This document shows positions 9,711 to 17,994 of a stretch of 64,000 nt of DNA, one piece after another. The position numbers were made by a program, and so were the translations under genes. This DNA comes from WS-9 sp036274595. Lineage in GTDB: Bacteria; Eisenbacteria; RBG-16-71-46; SZUA-252. The DNA lies in the NCBI GenBank assembly GCA_036274595.1, contig DASUFL010000147.1, positions 32,863 to 96,862 of the forward strand. The letters are read 5' to 3'. Numbering within the stretch: position 1 is the stretch's first letter; every line of letters begins with the position of its first letter. The notes under the pieces are model-generated. The model worked only from the letters and a program-made list of their open reading frames with translations. It was not told the origin of the DNA and searched no databases.

Positions 9711-10694
9711 GTGAATGCCAGCGCACCCGCAGGCGCGCCGCTCGTGAGCGTGCTCCTCGCGAGCCGGAATGGCGCCCGCTACCTCCCCGACGCGCTCCGC
9801 GGTCTCCTGGATCAAACCTACCGACCTGTCGAGATCGTGGCCGTGGACGATGGGTCCGAGGATGAGACCGCATCGCTGCTGGACGCCTTCGCCGCGATTC
9901 ATCCCCGAGTGGTGCGTCTCCGCTCCGGAGGCGTCGGCCCCGGCGCCGCGCGCGACCTGGCCTTTCGAGCGTCCTCGGGCCCGCTGATCGCGATTCACGA
10001 CGACGACGACGTGTCGCGCCCGGACCGGTTCGAGCGCCAGGTCGCTGCCTTCCTGGAGCGGCCGCAGCTCGGAGTGCTCGGGACGGCGGCGGACGTCATC
10101 GACGAGCGCGGAAGGCGCCAGGGTGCGTATCCTGTGCCGCTCGATCCGAGCGCGATCCGGCGCACGCTCAAGCGGGCGCCCCCCTTCGTGAACGGCTCGG
10201 TCGTGATGCGGCGGTCCGCGTACGAGGCCGCGGGCGGCTTCAGACCCGAGTTTCGCTCCTCGGAGGATTTCGACCTCTGGCTTCGCGTTCCGGTCGAGTT
10301 CGAGATGGGAAACCTGCGTCAGCCGCTCTATGCGTGGAGGGACCGCGCTGAGAACCTCACGTCGCGCGGACGGGGCGCGATGACGTTCTACGCCGCGGTG
10401 GCCCGCGCCTTCGCCGACGAACGGCGCGAGACAGGCGGCGATTCGGTCGAGCTACTGCGCGCGTGGGGTTCGGAGGAAGAGTTCCTCGAGCACTACCCGC
10501 GCTCCGGGCGCGTGGCCTTCTACTTCGGCGAGATGCTCGCGAGGCAGGGGCACGCACGCGAGGCGCGACGGCTCCTCGGCCGCGCCCTTCGGGATCCCTC
10601 CTCGCGCCGGGCCGCGCTTCCGTGGTGGGGGCTCACGTGGCTCCTGCCCCTCACGCCGCGAGCACGCGAAGCTTCGCGCGGCAGAACGGCGTGA
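9711..10694 (+). CDS. Glycosyltransferase family 2
   Basis: A 327-residue GT-A transferase. It opens with LVSVLLASRNGARYLPDAL, then EIVAVDDGSEDETASLLDAF (UDP-binding DD) and a run of aspartates, IAIHDDDDVSRPDRFE, near residues 95-110, which should bind metal and nucleotide. The conserved FRSSEDFDLWLRV (ED acid/base region) follows near residue 185. The GTG at 9711 is favoured because it sits 8 nt after an extended -10 box, which rules out longer upstream starts. The 3' end overlaps the following GT4 gene by GTGA. It probably adds one sugar of the repeat unit on the cytoplasmic face. Confidence 0.9.
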   Translation: MNASAPAGAPLVSVLLASRNGARYLPDALRGLLDQTYRPVEIVAVDDGSEDETASLLDAFAAIHPRVVRLRSGGVGPGAARDLAFRASSGPLIAIHDDDDVSRPDRFERQVAAFLERPQLGVLGTAADVIDERGRRQGAYPVPLDPSAIRRTLKRAPPFVNGSVVMRRSAYEAAGGFRPEFRSSEDFDLWLRVPVEFEMGNLRQPLYAWRDRAENLTSRGRGAMTFYAAVARAFADERRETGGDSVELLRAWGSEEEFLEHYPRSGRVAFYFGEMLARQGHAREARRLLGRALRDPSSRRAALPWWGLTWLLPLTPRAREASRGRTA

Positions 10695-11698
10695 AGGTCC
10701 TTCTCGCCGCGGATGTCGACCTCTCGAAGCCGGGGGGCCTCGAAACCCACGTGCTCGAGCTCTCGGAGCGGCTCCGCGCGCGCGGCCACGACGTCGACCT
10801 CTGGGCGCGAGGGATTCCGAATGCCGTGCGCGCGCTCGACCCCTCGCGCTACGACATCCTCCATCGTCACACGATGGCGTGGCCGCGGAGCGTGGATCCC
10901 GGTCCGCGCGTGGTCACGACGCTTCACTTCTGCGTCGCGGGCAAGATGGACGCGTACGTGCGTCTGGGACGATGGAAGACGCTCGCGCGGCCGGGCAACT
11001 GGACCGCGCGTGCGGACGAAGGGCGCGCGGCGCGCGCTCCCGGGGCGCTGATCGCGGTCTCGAAGCGGGTTAGGGACGAATTCGCGCGCTTCCACGGCAT
11101 CGACCCCGAGCGCGCGGCCGTGATCCCGAATGGGGCCTCCTTCGCGCCACCGCGCGAGGGGCGGGAGGCGTGGCGCCGGAAGCACGCCATCGACCCCGGC
11201 ACGCCCGTTCTTCTCACGATCGGGAGACACGACTTCGTGAAGGGGTATGACCTTCTGGAGCGCGCATGGAGCGTGGTCCGATCGCGCCACGCCGACGCCC
11301 TCTGGGTCGTCGTGGGGGGAAGCGGCCCCGAGCGATCGGAGGGCCGGCTCGTGACGGGATCGGTGCCGCGCGACCACGTGACCGAGTGGATCCACGCATC
11401 CGACCTGGGCGCGCTTCCGTCGTATTACGAAGGCTGCAGCGTCGCGCTCCTCGAGATGCTGGCCGGAGGGCTCATGACGCTGGCGCACGACGTCGGCGGC
11501 GTTGCCGACGCCATCCGCCCCGGCGAGAACGGCGAGCTCGTGCCGCGCGACGTGAATGCGTGGGTCCACGCGCTCGACCGTGCGCTTCGCCAGTCGCCGC
11601 CGCGTCGCTCCACGGGTCTAGACCCGGCCTATCGATGGGACGCGATCGTGGACTCGATCGAAGAGGTCTATCGGAGGGTGCGTGCCCGATATCCGTGA
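10691..11698 (+). CDS. Glycosyltransferase family 4 (group 1)
   Basis: A 335-residue GT-B transferase. The N-terminal VKVLLAADVD, then GGLETHVLELSERLRARGHDVDLWA, is the glycine-rich acceptor loop. The C-terminal domain has VLLTIGRHDFVKGYDLLERAW and PSYYEGCSVALLEMLAGG, with the EGxxxxxLEM donor-binding signature of the family. The GTG at 10691 overlaps the previous stop (GTGA), indicating translational coupling. It is one of three GT4 enzymes in the locus. The sugar it adds cannot be read from sequence. Confidence 0.9.
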   Translation: MKVLLAADVDLSKPGGLETHVLELSERLRARGHDVDLWARGIPNAVRALDPSRYDILHRHTMAWPRSVDPGPRVVTTLHFCVAGKMDAYVRLGRWKTLARPGNWTARADEGRAARAPGALIAVSKRVRDEFARFHGIDPERAAVIPNGASFAPPREGREAWRRKHAIDPGTPVLLTIGRHDFVKGYDLLERAWSVVRSRHADALWVVVGGSGPERSEGRLVTGSVPRDHVTEWIHASDLGALPSYYEGCSVALLEMLAGGLMTLAHDVGGVADAIRPGENGELVPRDVNAWVHALDRALRQSPPRRSTGLDPAYRWDAIVDSIEEVYRRVRARYP

Positions 11699-11704
11699 TA
11701 CACT
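11696..11704 (+). promoter_or_regulatory. Extended -10 promoter element before second GT4 gene
   Basis: TG-A-TACACT: TG at 11696-11697 and hexamer at 11699-11704. It lies across the end of the preceding gene. The ATG at 11712 is 8 nt after the hexamer, predicting a leaderless transcript. Confidence 0.45.
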
Positions 11705-11711
11705 GCCGCCC

Positions 11712-12932
11712 ATGCGAGTCGTCTTTCTCACCTCGCGACTGCCGTTCCCCCCCGAAGGGGGCGATCGCTTCCGCGTCTATCACCAGATCCGCACGGCATC
11801 CGAAGCCGGTCACGACGTCCACCTCGTGACGTTCGCGCGCGAGCGCCCCGATCCCTTGTCGATCGCGCCGCTCGAGCGCCTCCTCGCCTCGATCACCGTG
11901 GTGCCGCTCCCTCCTCTGCTCTCGGCGTTCCGCGCCGCGAAGGCGATCGCGGGGCGCGCGCCGTTCCAGGCAGCCTATTACCGCTCGCGCCGCATGGAGG
12001 AGCAGGTTCGCCGCACGCTCCGCCATGTGAAGCCGGACGTAGTCGTGACGCATCTCTTCCGGATGGCTCCCTACGCGCTGGCGAATCAGGACACGTGCCA
12101 GGCGCGCTGGATCCTCGATCTCACGGACGTGATCTCGGTCGGCATCGCCCGCTCGCTTCCGTTCCGGAAGGGGCCCGATCGCTGGCTCTACGGCGAAGAG
12201 CGCCGCCGCATCCGGCGGTACGAATCCGAGATCTCGCCCCGCTTCGACGAGTGCTGGGTGATCAGCGACGCCGAGCAAGACGAGCTCACGCGGATCGCCC
12301 CCGGCGCCGACGTTCGCGTCGTGCCGAACGGTCTCGTGCCCGGATCCTGCCTCGACGGAAACGCGCCCGATCCGGCGCGGCTCCTGTTCCTCGGCTTCCA
12401 CCAGGTATTCCACAATCGCGACGCCGTGCGCTTCCTCGTCCAGGAGATCCTGCCGCGCGTCCGGGCGAGCGTGCCGGACGCGACGCTCGACGTGGTGGGA
12501 GCGGGTGCGGAAGCGCTCGGATCGTGGGCGCGAGGACCCGGGGTGCACGTGCTGGGGCACGTTCCGCGGCTCGAGCCCTACTTCGCGCGGGCCACCGTCT
12601 TCGTCGCGCCTCACCGCTTCGCGGCGGGCGTGCAGAACAAGGTCGTGCACGCGCTCGCGAACGGCGTTCCGGTCGTTTCGACCTCGGTCGTCCGGCGGGG
12701 CCTCGAGCCCATTCCGAGAGGCTTGATCCTGACCGGGGAGACCTCCGACGAGATCGCGGCGCGCGTCGTCGACGTCATCCGCCATCCGGCTCGCGCCGCC
12801 TGGATGGCCGAGCGGGGGCGAGAGTGGGCGCTCGGCAGGTTCACCTGGCGCGCGACGCTCGAAGCGCTCGAGGCCCACGACACCGATTCCGCGGCCCACG
12901 CTCCGGAACCGCTCGTCTCCTCGGCCGTGTGA
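11712..12932 (+). CDS. Glycosyltransferase family 4 (group 1)
   Basis: A 406-residue GT-B protein starting MRVVFLTSRLPFPPEGGDRFR, the usual first strand and acceptor loop. Later it has LLFLGFHQVFHNRDAV and HRFAAGVQNKVVHALANGVPVVST, the donor-site region of the sugar transferase/PEP-CTERM-like GT4 group. I chose the ATG at 11712 over an in-frame GTG at 11682 because the strand begins there and an extended -10 box lies just upstream. It is a paralogue of the gene at 2678. The stop overlaps the next start by GTGA. Confidence 0.88.
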   Translation: MRVVFLTSRLPFPPEGGDRFRVYHQIRTASEAGHDVHLVTFARERPDPLSIAPLERLLASITVVPLPPLLSAFRAAKAIAGRAPFQAAYYRSRRMEEQVRRTLRHVKPDVVVTHLFRMAPYALANQDTCQARWILDLTDVISVGIARSLPFRKGPDRWLYGEERRRIRRYESEISPRFDECWVISDAEQDELTRIAPGADVRVVPNGLVPGSCLDGNAPDPARLLFLGFHQVFHNRDAVRFLVQEILPRVRASVPDATLDVVGAGAEALGSWARGPGVHVLGHVPRLEPYFARATVFVAPHRFAAGVQNKVVHALANGVPVVSTSVVRRGLEPIPRGLILTGETSDEIAARVVDVIRHPARAAWMAERGREWALGRFTWRATLEALEAHDTDSAAHAPEPLVSSAV

Positions 12933-13954
12933 TCGGCCCTCCACCGAACCTCGTCTTCGCCCCGCTCGCGTTCGCCTCCGCTCTGGCGCTGACGCCGCTC
13001 CTCGGCCGCATCGCCGAGGGGACCGGCTACCTCGATCACCCCGATCTCAGAAAGCATCACGCGCACCCGACGCCGCTCCTGGGCGGCGTCGCGATCGGGC
13101 TCTCGATCGTCTCGGCGCTCCTTCTCGCGAAATACGTGTTCCAGACGACCGTGAGCGCGCCGGCGCCGGGGATCATGCTCGGCGCGGCGATCTCGCTCGT
13201 TCTCGGATTGATCGACGACTGGCGTCCGATGGGGCCGCTCGGAAAGCTCGTGGGCCAGATGGCCGCGGCGGCGAGCCTCGTCCTCTGGGGACCCCGCGTC
13301 GAGTGGCTGCACGACAATCCGATCGTGCTCGCGACCGCCATCGTTGCGGCGGTCGCGCTCTTGAACGCGGTGAACTTCCTCGACGCGATGGATGGAATCG
13401 TCGGCACCGTGCTCCCCATCATCGGAGCCGGGTTCGTCGCGCTGGCGGTGCTCTATCACGCGCCGCTGGCGACCGCGCTCGGATGGTCGATCGTCGGCGC
13501 GTGCGCGGGATTCCTCGTCTACAACGCGCCCCCCGCGCGCATCTTCTTGGGCGACGCCGGAAGCCATCTCCTCGGCTTCGGTCTCGCGACGCTCGCGCTC
13601 CAGGCGCTCAGGGACGAGCCGACGTTGCCGCACGTCGCGTCCGTCGCGATCCTCGTCGCGTATCCGCTCTTCGACGTCATGTTCGTCATGTGGGACAGAA
13701 GCGCGCGTCGGAAACCGATCTATGTCGGAGGTGTGGACCACACGACACACCGCTTGAGCCGACGGTGGGGCGCTTGGCCGACACTTGGCCTCCTGGCGCT
13801 GCTCAACGTAATCCACGTAGCGCTGGCGTTATGGGTCTGGGGCCTCTCCGGACCGCAAGCCGTGATTCCGCTTGTCCTCATTTTTGGGCTTGGATACGCC
13901 ATTTTCGGCGTCTACCTGAGACGTTTGAGTCCCACCCCCAAGTTCGACATTTGA
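12929..13954 (+). CDS. WecA/MraY-family polyprenyl-phosphate GlcNAc-1-P transferase-like protein
   Basis: A 341-residue PNPT-family membrane protein with about ten to eleven helices. The family motifs are in order: DHPDLRKHHAHPTPLLGGVAI near residue 30, GLIDDWRPMGPLGK (catalytic DD) near residue 93, LNAVNFLDAMDGIVG near residue 148, FLGDAGSHLLGFG near residue 207 and the late histidine motif GGVDHTTHRLSRRWG. It should load an N-acetylhexosamine-1-phosphate onto undecaprenyl phosphate. With the WbaP-like enzyme it makes two initiating transferases in the locus. The GTG start overlaps the previous stop, and its own TGA lies inside the -35 box of the next promoter. Confidence 0.9.
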   Translation: MIGPPPNLVFAPLAFASALALTPLLGRIAEGTGYLDHPDLRKHHAHPTPLLGGVAIGLSIVSALLLAKYVFQTTVSAPAPGIMLGAAISLVLGLIDDWRPMGPLGKLVGQMAAAASLVLWGPRVEWLHDNPIVLATAIVAAVALLNAVNFLDAMDGIVGTVLPIIGAGFVALAVLYHAPLATALGWSIVGACAGFLVYNAPPARIFLGDAGSHLLGFGLATLALQALRDEPTLPHVASVAILVAYPLFDVMFVMWDRSARRKPIYVGGVDHTTHRLSRRWGAWPTLGLLALLNVIHVALALWVWGLSGPQAVIPLVLIFGLGYAIFGVYLRRLSPTPKFDI

Positions 13955-13979
13955 CAAACGGCTTTTACAGTTGTATAGT
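13951..13979 (+). promoter_or_regulatory. Near-consensus sigma-70 promoter
   Basis: TTGACA at 13951-13956, a 17-bp spacer and TATAGT at 13974-13979. The TGA stop of the preceding gene (13952-13954) is inside the -35 box. It drives the GAF/sigma-54 activator gene with a leader of about 60 nt. Confidence 0.8.
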
Positions 13980-13992
13980 CCGTGAAGCAAAT

Positions 13993-14026
13993 CCACAGGG
14001 GAGCCGGTGCCACCCCACCGGTGTGG
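13993..14026 (+). promoter_or_regulatory. Structured 5' leader of the sigma-54 activator gene
   Basis: An outer stem CCACA (13993-13997)/TGTGG (14022-14026) encloses an inner stem CCGGTG (14004-14009)/CACCGG (14016-14021) with a CCACCC loop. The purine-rich GGGGAG (13998-14003) is bulged on the 5' side. The structure ends about 20 nt before the ATG. I do not recognise it as a known riboswitch class. It could be a regulatory leader or simply a stabilising hairpin. Confidence 0.4.
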
Positions 14027-14046
14027 TTTCGCGAGGGCCAAACGCC

Positions 14047-15729
14047 ATGTCACAGCGCCCTGATCCGATGCACGAGAACGATCCAGGCACGCCTGAATTG
14101 CCCGAAATGGACCCGCTCGAACGTCTGAGCCGGGGGCTCACACAATGGGAACGTGAGCTTCTCGCGCAGCCCCGTTCGCCGGCGCGTCCGCGCGCGTCCA
14201 CCGATCTCGAGCGCGTCAACAACGTGCTCCAGGCGAGCCGCCAGGTCACCGGCACGCTCGACTGGAACGAGCTCCTGATTCGCGTCGTCGACGCCGTCGT
14301 GCAGATCGCCGGCGCCGATCGCGGCTTCCTCATGCGCATGCGCGAGGATGGAAAGCTCCACTTCGAGATCGCGCGGAGCCGCGACGAGGCCACACTGCCG
14401 CCCGACGAGTTCCAGATCTCCTGGGGCATCGCCGAGGAAGCGGCGCACCGCCGCGAGACCGTCTGGGTTCCCGACGCCGTCGGCTCCTCCCTCTTCCAGG
14501 ATCGAAAGAGCGTCCGCGAGCTATCGCTTCGCACCGTCGTCGCTCTTCCCATCCTGACCGCGGGCCGCGTGCTCGGCGTCCTCTACGTCGACTCGCATTC
14601 GATCGCGCACGAGTTCACTCCCGAAGACATCGCGATTCTCGAAGGCTTCGCGGCGCAGGTCGCGGTGGCGCTCGAGAACGCGCGGCTGCACGAAGAGCTC
14701 AAGGATTCGAAGAACCGCCTCGAGATGGAGAACCTGAATCTCCGCCGCGCGCTCAAGGAGGAGTCGCGGTACGGCCTCCTCGTGGGCCGGAGCCCGAAGA
14801 TGCTTCGCGTCATCGAGCTCATGGAGAAGGTCATCCCGACGCACGTGTCGGTCCTGATCCAGGGCGAGACGGGAACCGGGAAGGAGCTGGTCGCCCGCGC
14901 GATCCATCTGAATGGCCCGCGCCGCGAGAAGAACTTCATGGCGGTGAACTGCGGCGCGCTGCCGGAATCGCTCCTCGAGAGCGAGCTCTTCGGCTACCGG
15001 AAGGGAGCGTTCACCGGCGCGTCGGAGGACCGCATCGGTCTCTTCGAAGCGGCGGACGGCGGAACGTTGTTCCTGGACGAGGTGGGGGAGATGCCCGCCA
15101 CGCTCCAGGTGAAGCTCCTCCGCGTGCTCCAGGACTCGCAAATCCGTCGCGTCGGGGACACCATCTCCCGCCGCGTGGACTTCCGCCTGATCGCCGCGAC
15201 CAACCGCGATCTCAAGACCGAGGTCGAGGGCGGGCGATTCCGCCAGGATCTCTTCTACCGGCTCAACGTGGTGCCGATCTCGCTGCCCCCTCTGCGCGAG
15301 CGGGGCGAGGACACGCTCCTCCTCTCGCAGCACTTCCTCGAGCTCTTCTCGAAGCAGCAGGTCAAAGCGGTGCGCGGTCTGAGCGCGGAATCGCGGGAGC
15401 TCCTGCTCCGCCATCCGTGGCCGGGGAACGTCCGCGAGCTGGAGAACGCCATGGCTCGCGCGGTCGCGCTGGCCGACGAGGGAGGCGCCATCGAGCCGCT
15501 CCTCTTCGGGCTGGGCGCGCCGGTCACGCGGCGCTGGGACGGCCAGCACACGCTGCGGGAGACGCTCGACGCCGTCGAGGCGGAGACGATCCGCGAGGCG
15601 CTGCGCCAGTGCGAATCGAACGTCTCGCGCGCGGCGCGGGCGCTCGGCGTGAGCCGCCAGCACCTTCACAATCGGATGAACGCGCACGGCATCCGCCGCT
15701 CCCGGACCCTGAGCGAGTCCGCCGGATAG
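14047..15729 (+). CDS. Sigma-54-dependent transcriptional activator with GAF sensor domain
   Basis: A 560-residue NtrC-type activator. A GAF domain spans roughly residues 60-215 (DWNELLIRVVDAVVQIAGADRGFL to VALENARLHEEL), followed by a coiled linker. The AAA+ domain has Walker A GETGTGKE, the sigma-54 contact loop GAFTGA at residues 320-325, Walker B GGTLFLDEVGE and a PWPGNVRELEN motif. The C-terminal Fis-type helix-turn-helix is NVSRAARALGVSRQHLHNRM. It is therefore expected to open sigma-54 promoters in response to a GAF ligand. It follows the polysaccharide locus and has its own promoter and structured leader. Its target promoters are not evident next to it. Confidence 0.95.
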   Translation: MSQRPDPMHENDPGTPELPEMDPLERLSRGLTQWERELLAQPRSPARPRASTDLERVNNVLQASRQVTGTLDWNELLIRVVDAVVQIAGADRGFLMRMREDGKLHFEIARSRDEATLPPDEFQISWGIAEEAAHRRETVWVPDAVGSSLFQDRKSVRELSLRTVVALPILTAGRVLGVLYVDSHSIAHEFTPEDIAILEGFAAQVAVALENARLHEELKDSKNRLEMENLNLRRALKEESRYGLLVGRSPKMLRVIELMEKVIPTHVSVLIQGETGTGKELVARAIHLNGPRREKNFMAVNCGALPESLLESELFGYRKGAFTGASEDRIGLFEAADGGTLFLDEVGEMPATLQVKLLRVLQDSQIRRVGDTISRRVDFRLIAATNRDLKTEVEGGRFRQDLFYRLNVVPISLPPLRERGEDTLLLSQHFLELFSKQQVKAVRGLSAESRELLLRHPWPGNVRELENAMARAVALADEGGAIEPLLFGLGAPVTRRWDGQHTLRETLDAVEAETIREALRQCESNVSRAARALGVSRQHLHNRMNAHGIRRSRTLSESAG

Positions 15730-15734
15730 GATCG

Positions 15735-16769
15735 GTGCCGTCCACAATCGCTCCCCGCGCGACGTCCGGGAAGGACGCGATCGCCTCCCGGAGGCTCGCG
15801 TCGCTCCGCGCAATCTTGTGTCAGAGCGATGCGGAGATCCGCGCGCAGTTCCCCGAGTACTTCCTCACGTACTACACCTACCTCCGCATCATCCGGAATC
15901 CTGCGCGCATCGAGCACCTCTTCCAGAAGGGGTACGACATGTACCGCTATCTCGAAGCCGAGGGGAAGGACGTGCTCGATCTGGGTGCGGGATTCGGGAT
16001 CGAGGCGCTCCTCGTCGCGATCTATGGCGCTCGGCGCGTGGTGGCGACCGAGATCGACCACGACATGGTCGCGGTCGGGACCTATCTCGCGGAGAAGATC
16101 GATCCGCCCGCCACCCACTTCGAATCCAAGTACGGCGACGGGATCGGGATGGAGTTCCCGTCCGCCTCCTTCGACGGGGTCATGGCCAACTGCGTCATCT
16201 CGCACGTGCGGGATCTCGAGGGCTTTCTCGCTGAGGCGAATCGCCTGCTCCGGCCGGGCGGGATCTTCTTCCTGAGCGACGAGAACAACTCGCTCTACCT
16301 CCCCGCGCGCAGCCGGCGCCGGCGCGGCTGGCACCGCATGGAGCACGAGCCGGACGGTCCCTACTTCGCCGCGCGGCGAGCGATGATCGGGGAGCGCTTT
16401 CCCGAGCTCAGCTCGAACCAGCTCCTCGAGGCCGTGCGGCAGACGCGCGGCCTCTGGGGAGAGGGCGTCGAAGCGGGGGTTCGGGAGCTCCTGGAGACGG
16501 GCCGGGTGCAGCGCAAGCCCGAGTTCCTGTATCGGGATCCTCGCGACGGGCAGTACCCCGAGCGGGAGCTCAACCCGTTCTGGATGATGCGGAAGTTCAA
16601 GGACGCCGGGCTCGAGCCGGAGCTTCTGCCCGCCTTCTTCTCGCGTGCCATCGAGGTGCATCCGCGGCAGTGGGTGAAGGATTTCCTCCGGTTTTTCTGC
16701 GTGCGGTGGCCGGCCCTGTCGGTCTACGTCTGGCCCATCATGAGGATCCGCGGGCGAAAACTGCGTTGA
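15735..16769 (+). CDS. SAM-dependent methyltransferase
   Basis: A 344-residue protein with SAM motif I VLDLGAGFGIEALLVAIYGARRVVATEID near residues 76-104. A later FDGVMANCVISHVRDLEGFLAEANRLLRPGGIFFLSDENN stretch is typical of class I methyltransferases. A long C-terminal part, including NPFWMMRKFKDAGLEPEL, is not assigned. The GTG at 15735 lies 5 bp after the activator stop. The stop TGA forms part of the -35 box of the next operon. A role in glycan or small-molecule methylation is only inferred from its place beside the polysaccharide locus. Confidence 0.82.
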   Translation: MPSTIAPRATSGKDAIASRRLASLRAILCQSDAEIRAQFPEYFLTYYTYLRIIRNPARIEHLFQKGYDMYRYLEAEGKDVLDLGAGFGIEALLVAIYGARRVVATEIDHDMVAVGTYLAEKIDPPATHFESKYGDGIGMEFPSASFDGVMANCVISHVRDLEGFLAEANRLLRPGGIFFLSDENNSLYLPARSRRRRGWHRMEHEPDGPYFAARRAMIGERFPELSSNQLLEAVRQTRGLWGEGVEAGVRELLETGRVQRKPEFLYRDPRDGQYPERELNPFWMMRKFKDAGLEPELLPAFFSRAIEVHPRQWVKDFLRFFCVRWPALSVYVWPIMRIRGRKLR

Positions 16770-16795
16770 CAGTGCGTTGTAACGTCACCTAGGCT
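16766..16795 (+). promoter_or_regulatory. Sigma-70-type promoter of the four-gene membrane operon
   Basis: TTGACA at 16766-16771, an 18-bp spacer and TAGGCT at 16790-16795. The -35 contains the stop codon of the upstream methyltransferase gene. The GTG start at 16804 is 9 nt after the -10, so the mRNA is probably leaderless. Confidence 0.75.
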
Positions 16796-16803
16796 GCGCC
16801 CTT

Positions 16804-17994
16804 GTGAAGTCCGCGGGCATCACCCTGATCGGGCTTTTCCTCGCGGCGAATGCCTTCGCCGCCCCTATCGACGCGCCCGCTACCCAGCCTCCCGTCCTTC
16901 CCATCCCCCAGAACCTCGTCGCCAAGGACAAGCCTGGAGACTCCGGTGGGGCCGTCGTCCTGACGTGGACGGATCCGGTTTCGCTTCCCGCGGGGGCTGA
17001 CATCGAGGTGCTCCGGGCGGAGCCGCCGGCCTATGACCTGCAGCCGATCGATCACGTGGCGGCCGGAGCGGGGACGTACACCGACACCTCGGCCAAGAAT
17101 GGCGTGGCGTACCGCTACGGCCTGCGCTCCAGCCTTGCGACGACCGACTCCACGGGAGCCGTCAGCGTGGCGGCCGCGACCAGCGCTCCGGTCGTGAGCG
17201 AGCCCGTCTCCTCGCACGACAACTGGTTCAAGGTCGAGCGCACCAACTCCTTCATCGCCTCGGTCCTGTTCGTGATCATCGTCCTTGGCTCGATCCAGGT
17301 GGCGCGCTCCGGCAAGGAGATCTTCATCCGCCGGATCGCCGGCTTGAACGCCATCGACGAGGCCATCGGCCGCGCGACCGAGATCGGCAAGAAGGTGATG
17401 TACATCCCCGGCATCCAGTCGATGGACGACATCCAGACCGTCGCCTCGGTGGCGATCCTCGGCCACGTCGCGCGCTCGACCGCGCGTTACGGCACCGACC
17501 TCGAGGTGCCGAACAAGGATCCGCTCACGTTCGCCTCCGCCCGCGAGGTCGTCCGTGCGAGCTACCTCGAGGAAGGAAGACCGGATCTCTTCCGCGAGGA
17601 GATGGTGAACTACGTCACGTACGACCAGTTCGCCTTCACCGCCGCGGTCTCCGCGAAGATGACGCGCGAGAAGCCGGCCGCGATCTTCCTGGTCGGCTAC
17701 TTCTTCGCGGAGTCGCTCATCCTGGCCGAGACGGGGCAGTCGACCGGCGCGATCCAGATCGCCGGGCAGGCCGATCCCACGCAGCTCCCGTTCTTCGTGG
17801 CGACCTGCGACTACACGCTGATCGGCGAGGAGCTCTACGCCGCGAGCGCGTACCTCTCGCGCGAGCCGGTCCTGCTCGGTTCCATCCGGGGGCAGGACAT
17901 CGCCAAGGGCATCCTCATCCTCATCGCGATCGCGGGCATCCTGCTCGCGAGCGTCCACCTGGTCGACATCTCCTCCTGGATCCGAACCAAATGA
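16804..17994 (+). CDS. FN3-like and DUF6754-like membrane protein, first gene of unknown operon
   Basis: A 396-residue protein of unknown function. A signal peptide (MKSAGITLIGLFLAANAFA) is followed by a fibronectin-III-like region of about residues 33-115. A transmembrane helix lies near 150-168 (FIASVLFVIIVLGSIQVA) and a second helix near 366-386. The domain between the helices contains IGKKVMYIPGIQSMDDIQTVASV, EVVRASYLEEGRPD and ESLILAETGQSTGAIQIAG. I recognise this as the uncharacterised DUF6754 family, known to me mainly from uncultured bacteria and Chloroflexi; that is recall, not a search. The predicted topology places it in the cytoplasm. The stop overlaps the next ATG (ATGA). Confidence 0.8.
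   Translation: MKSAGITLIGLFLAANAFAAPIDAPATQPPVLPIPQNLVAKDKPGDSGGAVVLTWTDPVSLPAGADIEVLRAEPPAYDLQPIDHVAAGAGTYTDTSAKNGVAYRYGLRSSLATTDSTGAVSVAAATSAPVVSEPVSSHDNWFKVERTNSFIASVLFVIIVLGSIQVARSGKEIFIRRIAGLNAIDEAIGRATEIGKKVMYIPGIQSMDDIQTVASVAILGHVARSTARYGTDLEVPNKDPLTFASAREVVRASYLEEGRPDLFREEMVNYVTYDQFAFTAAVSAKMTREKPAAIFLVGYFFAESLILAETGQSTGAIQIAGQADPTQLPFFVATCDYTLIGEELYAASAYLSREPVLLGSIRGQDIAKGILILIAIAGILLASVHLVDISSWIRTK

Noticed and set aside
13981..14046. Known riboswitch (c-di-GMP, TPP, cobalamin) before the activator gene
   Set aside because: None of the conserved sequence cores of these classes is present; only a bulged hairpin is visible.
15727..15732. TAGGAT as the -10 box for the methyltransferase gene at 15735
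   Set aside because: It lies 3 nt before the start codon, so transcription would begin inside the gene; no -35 is present.
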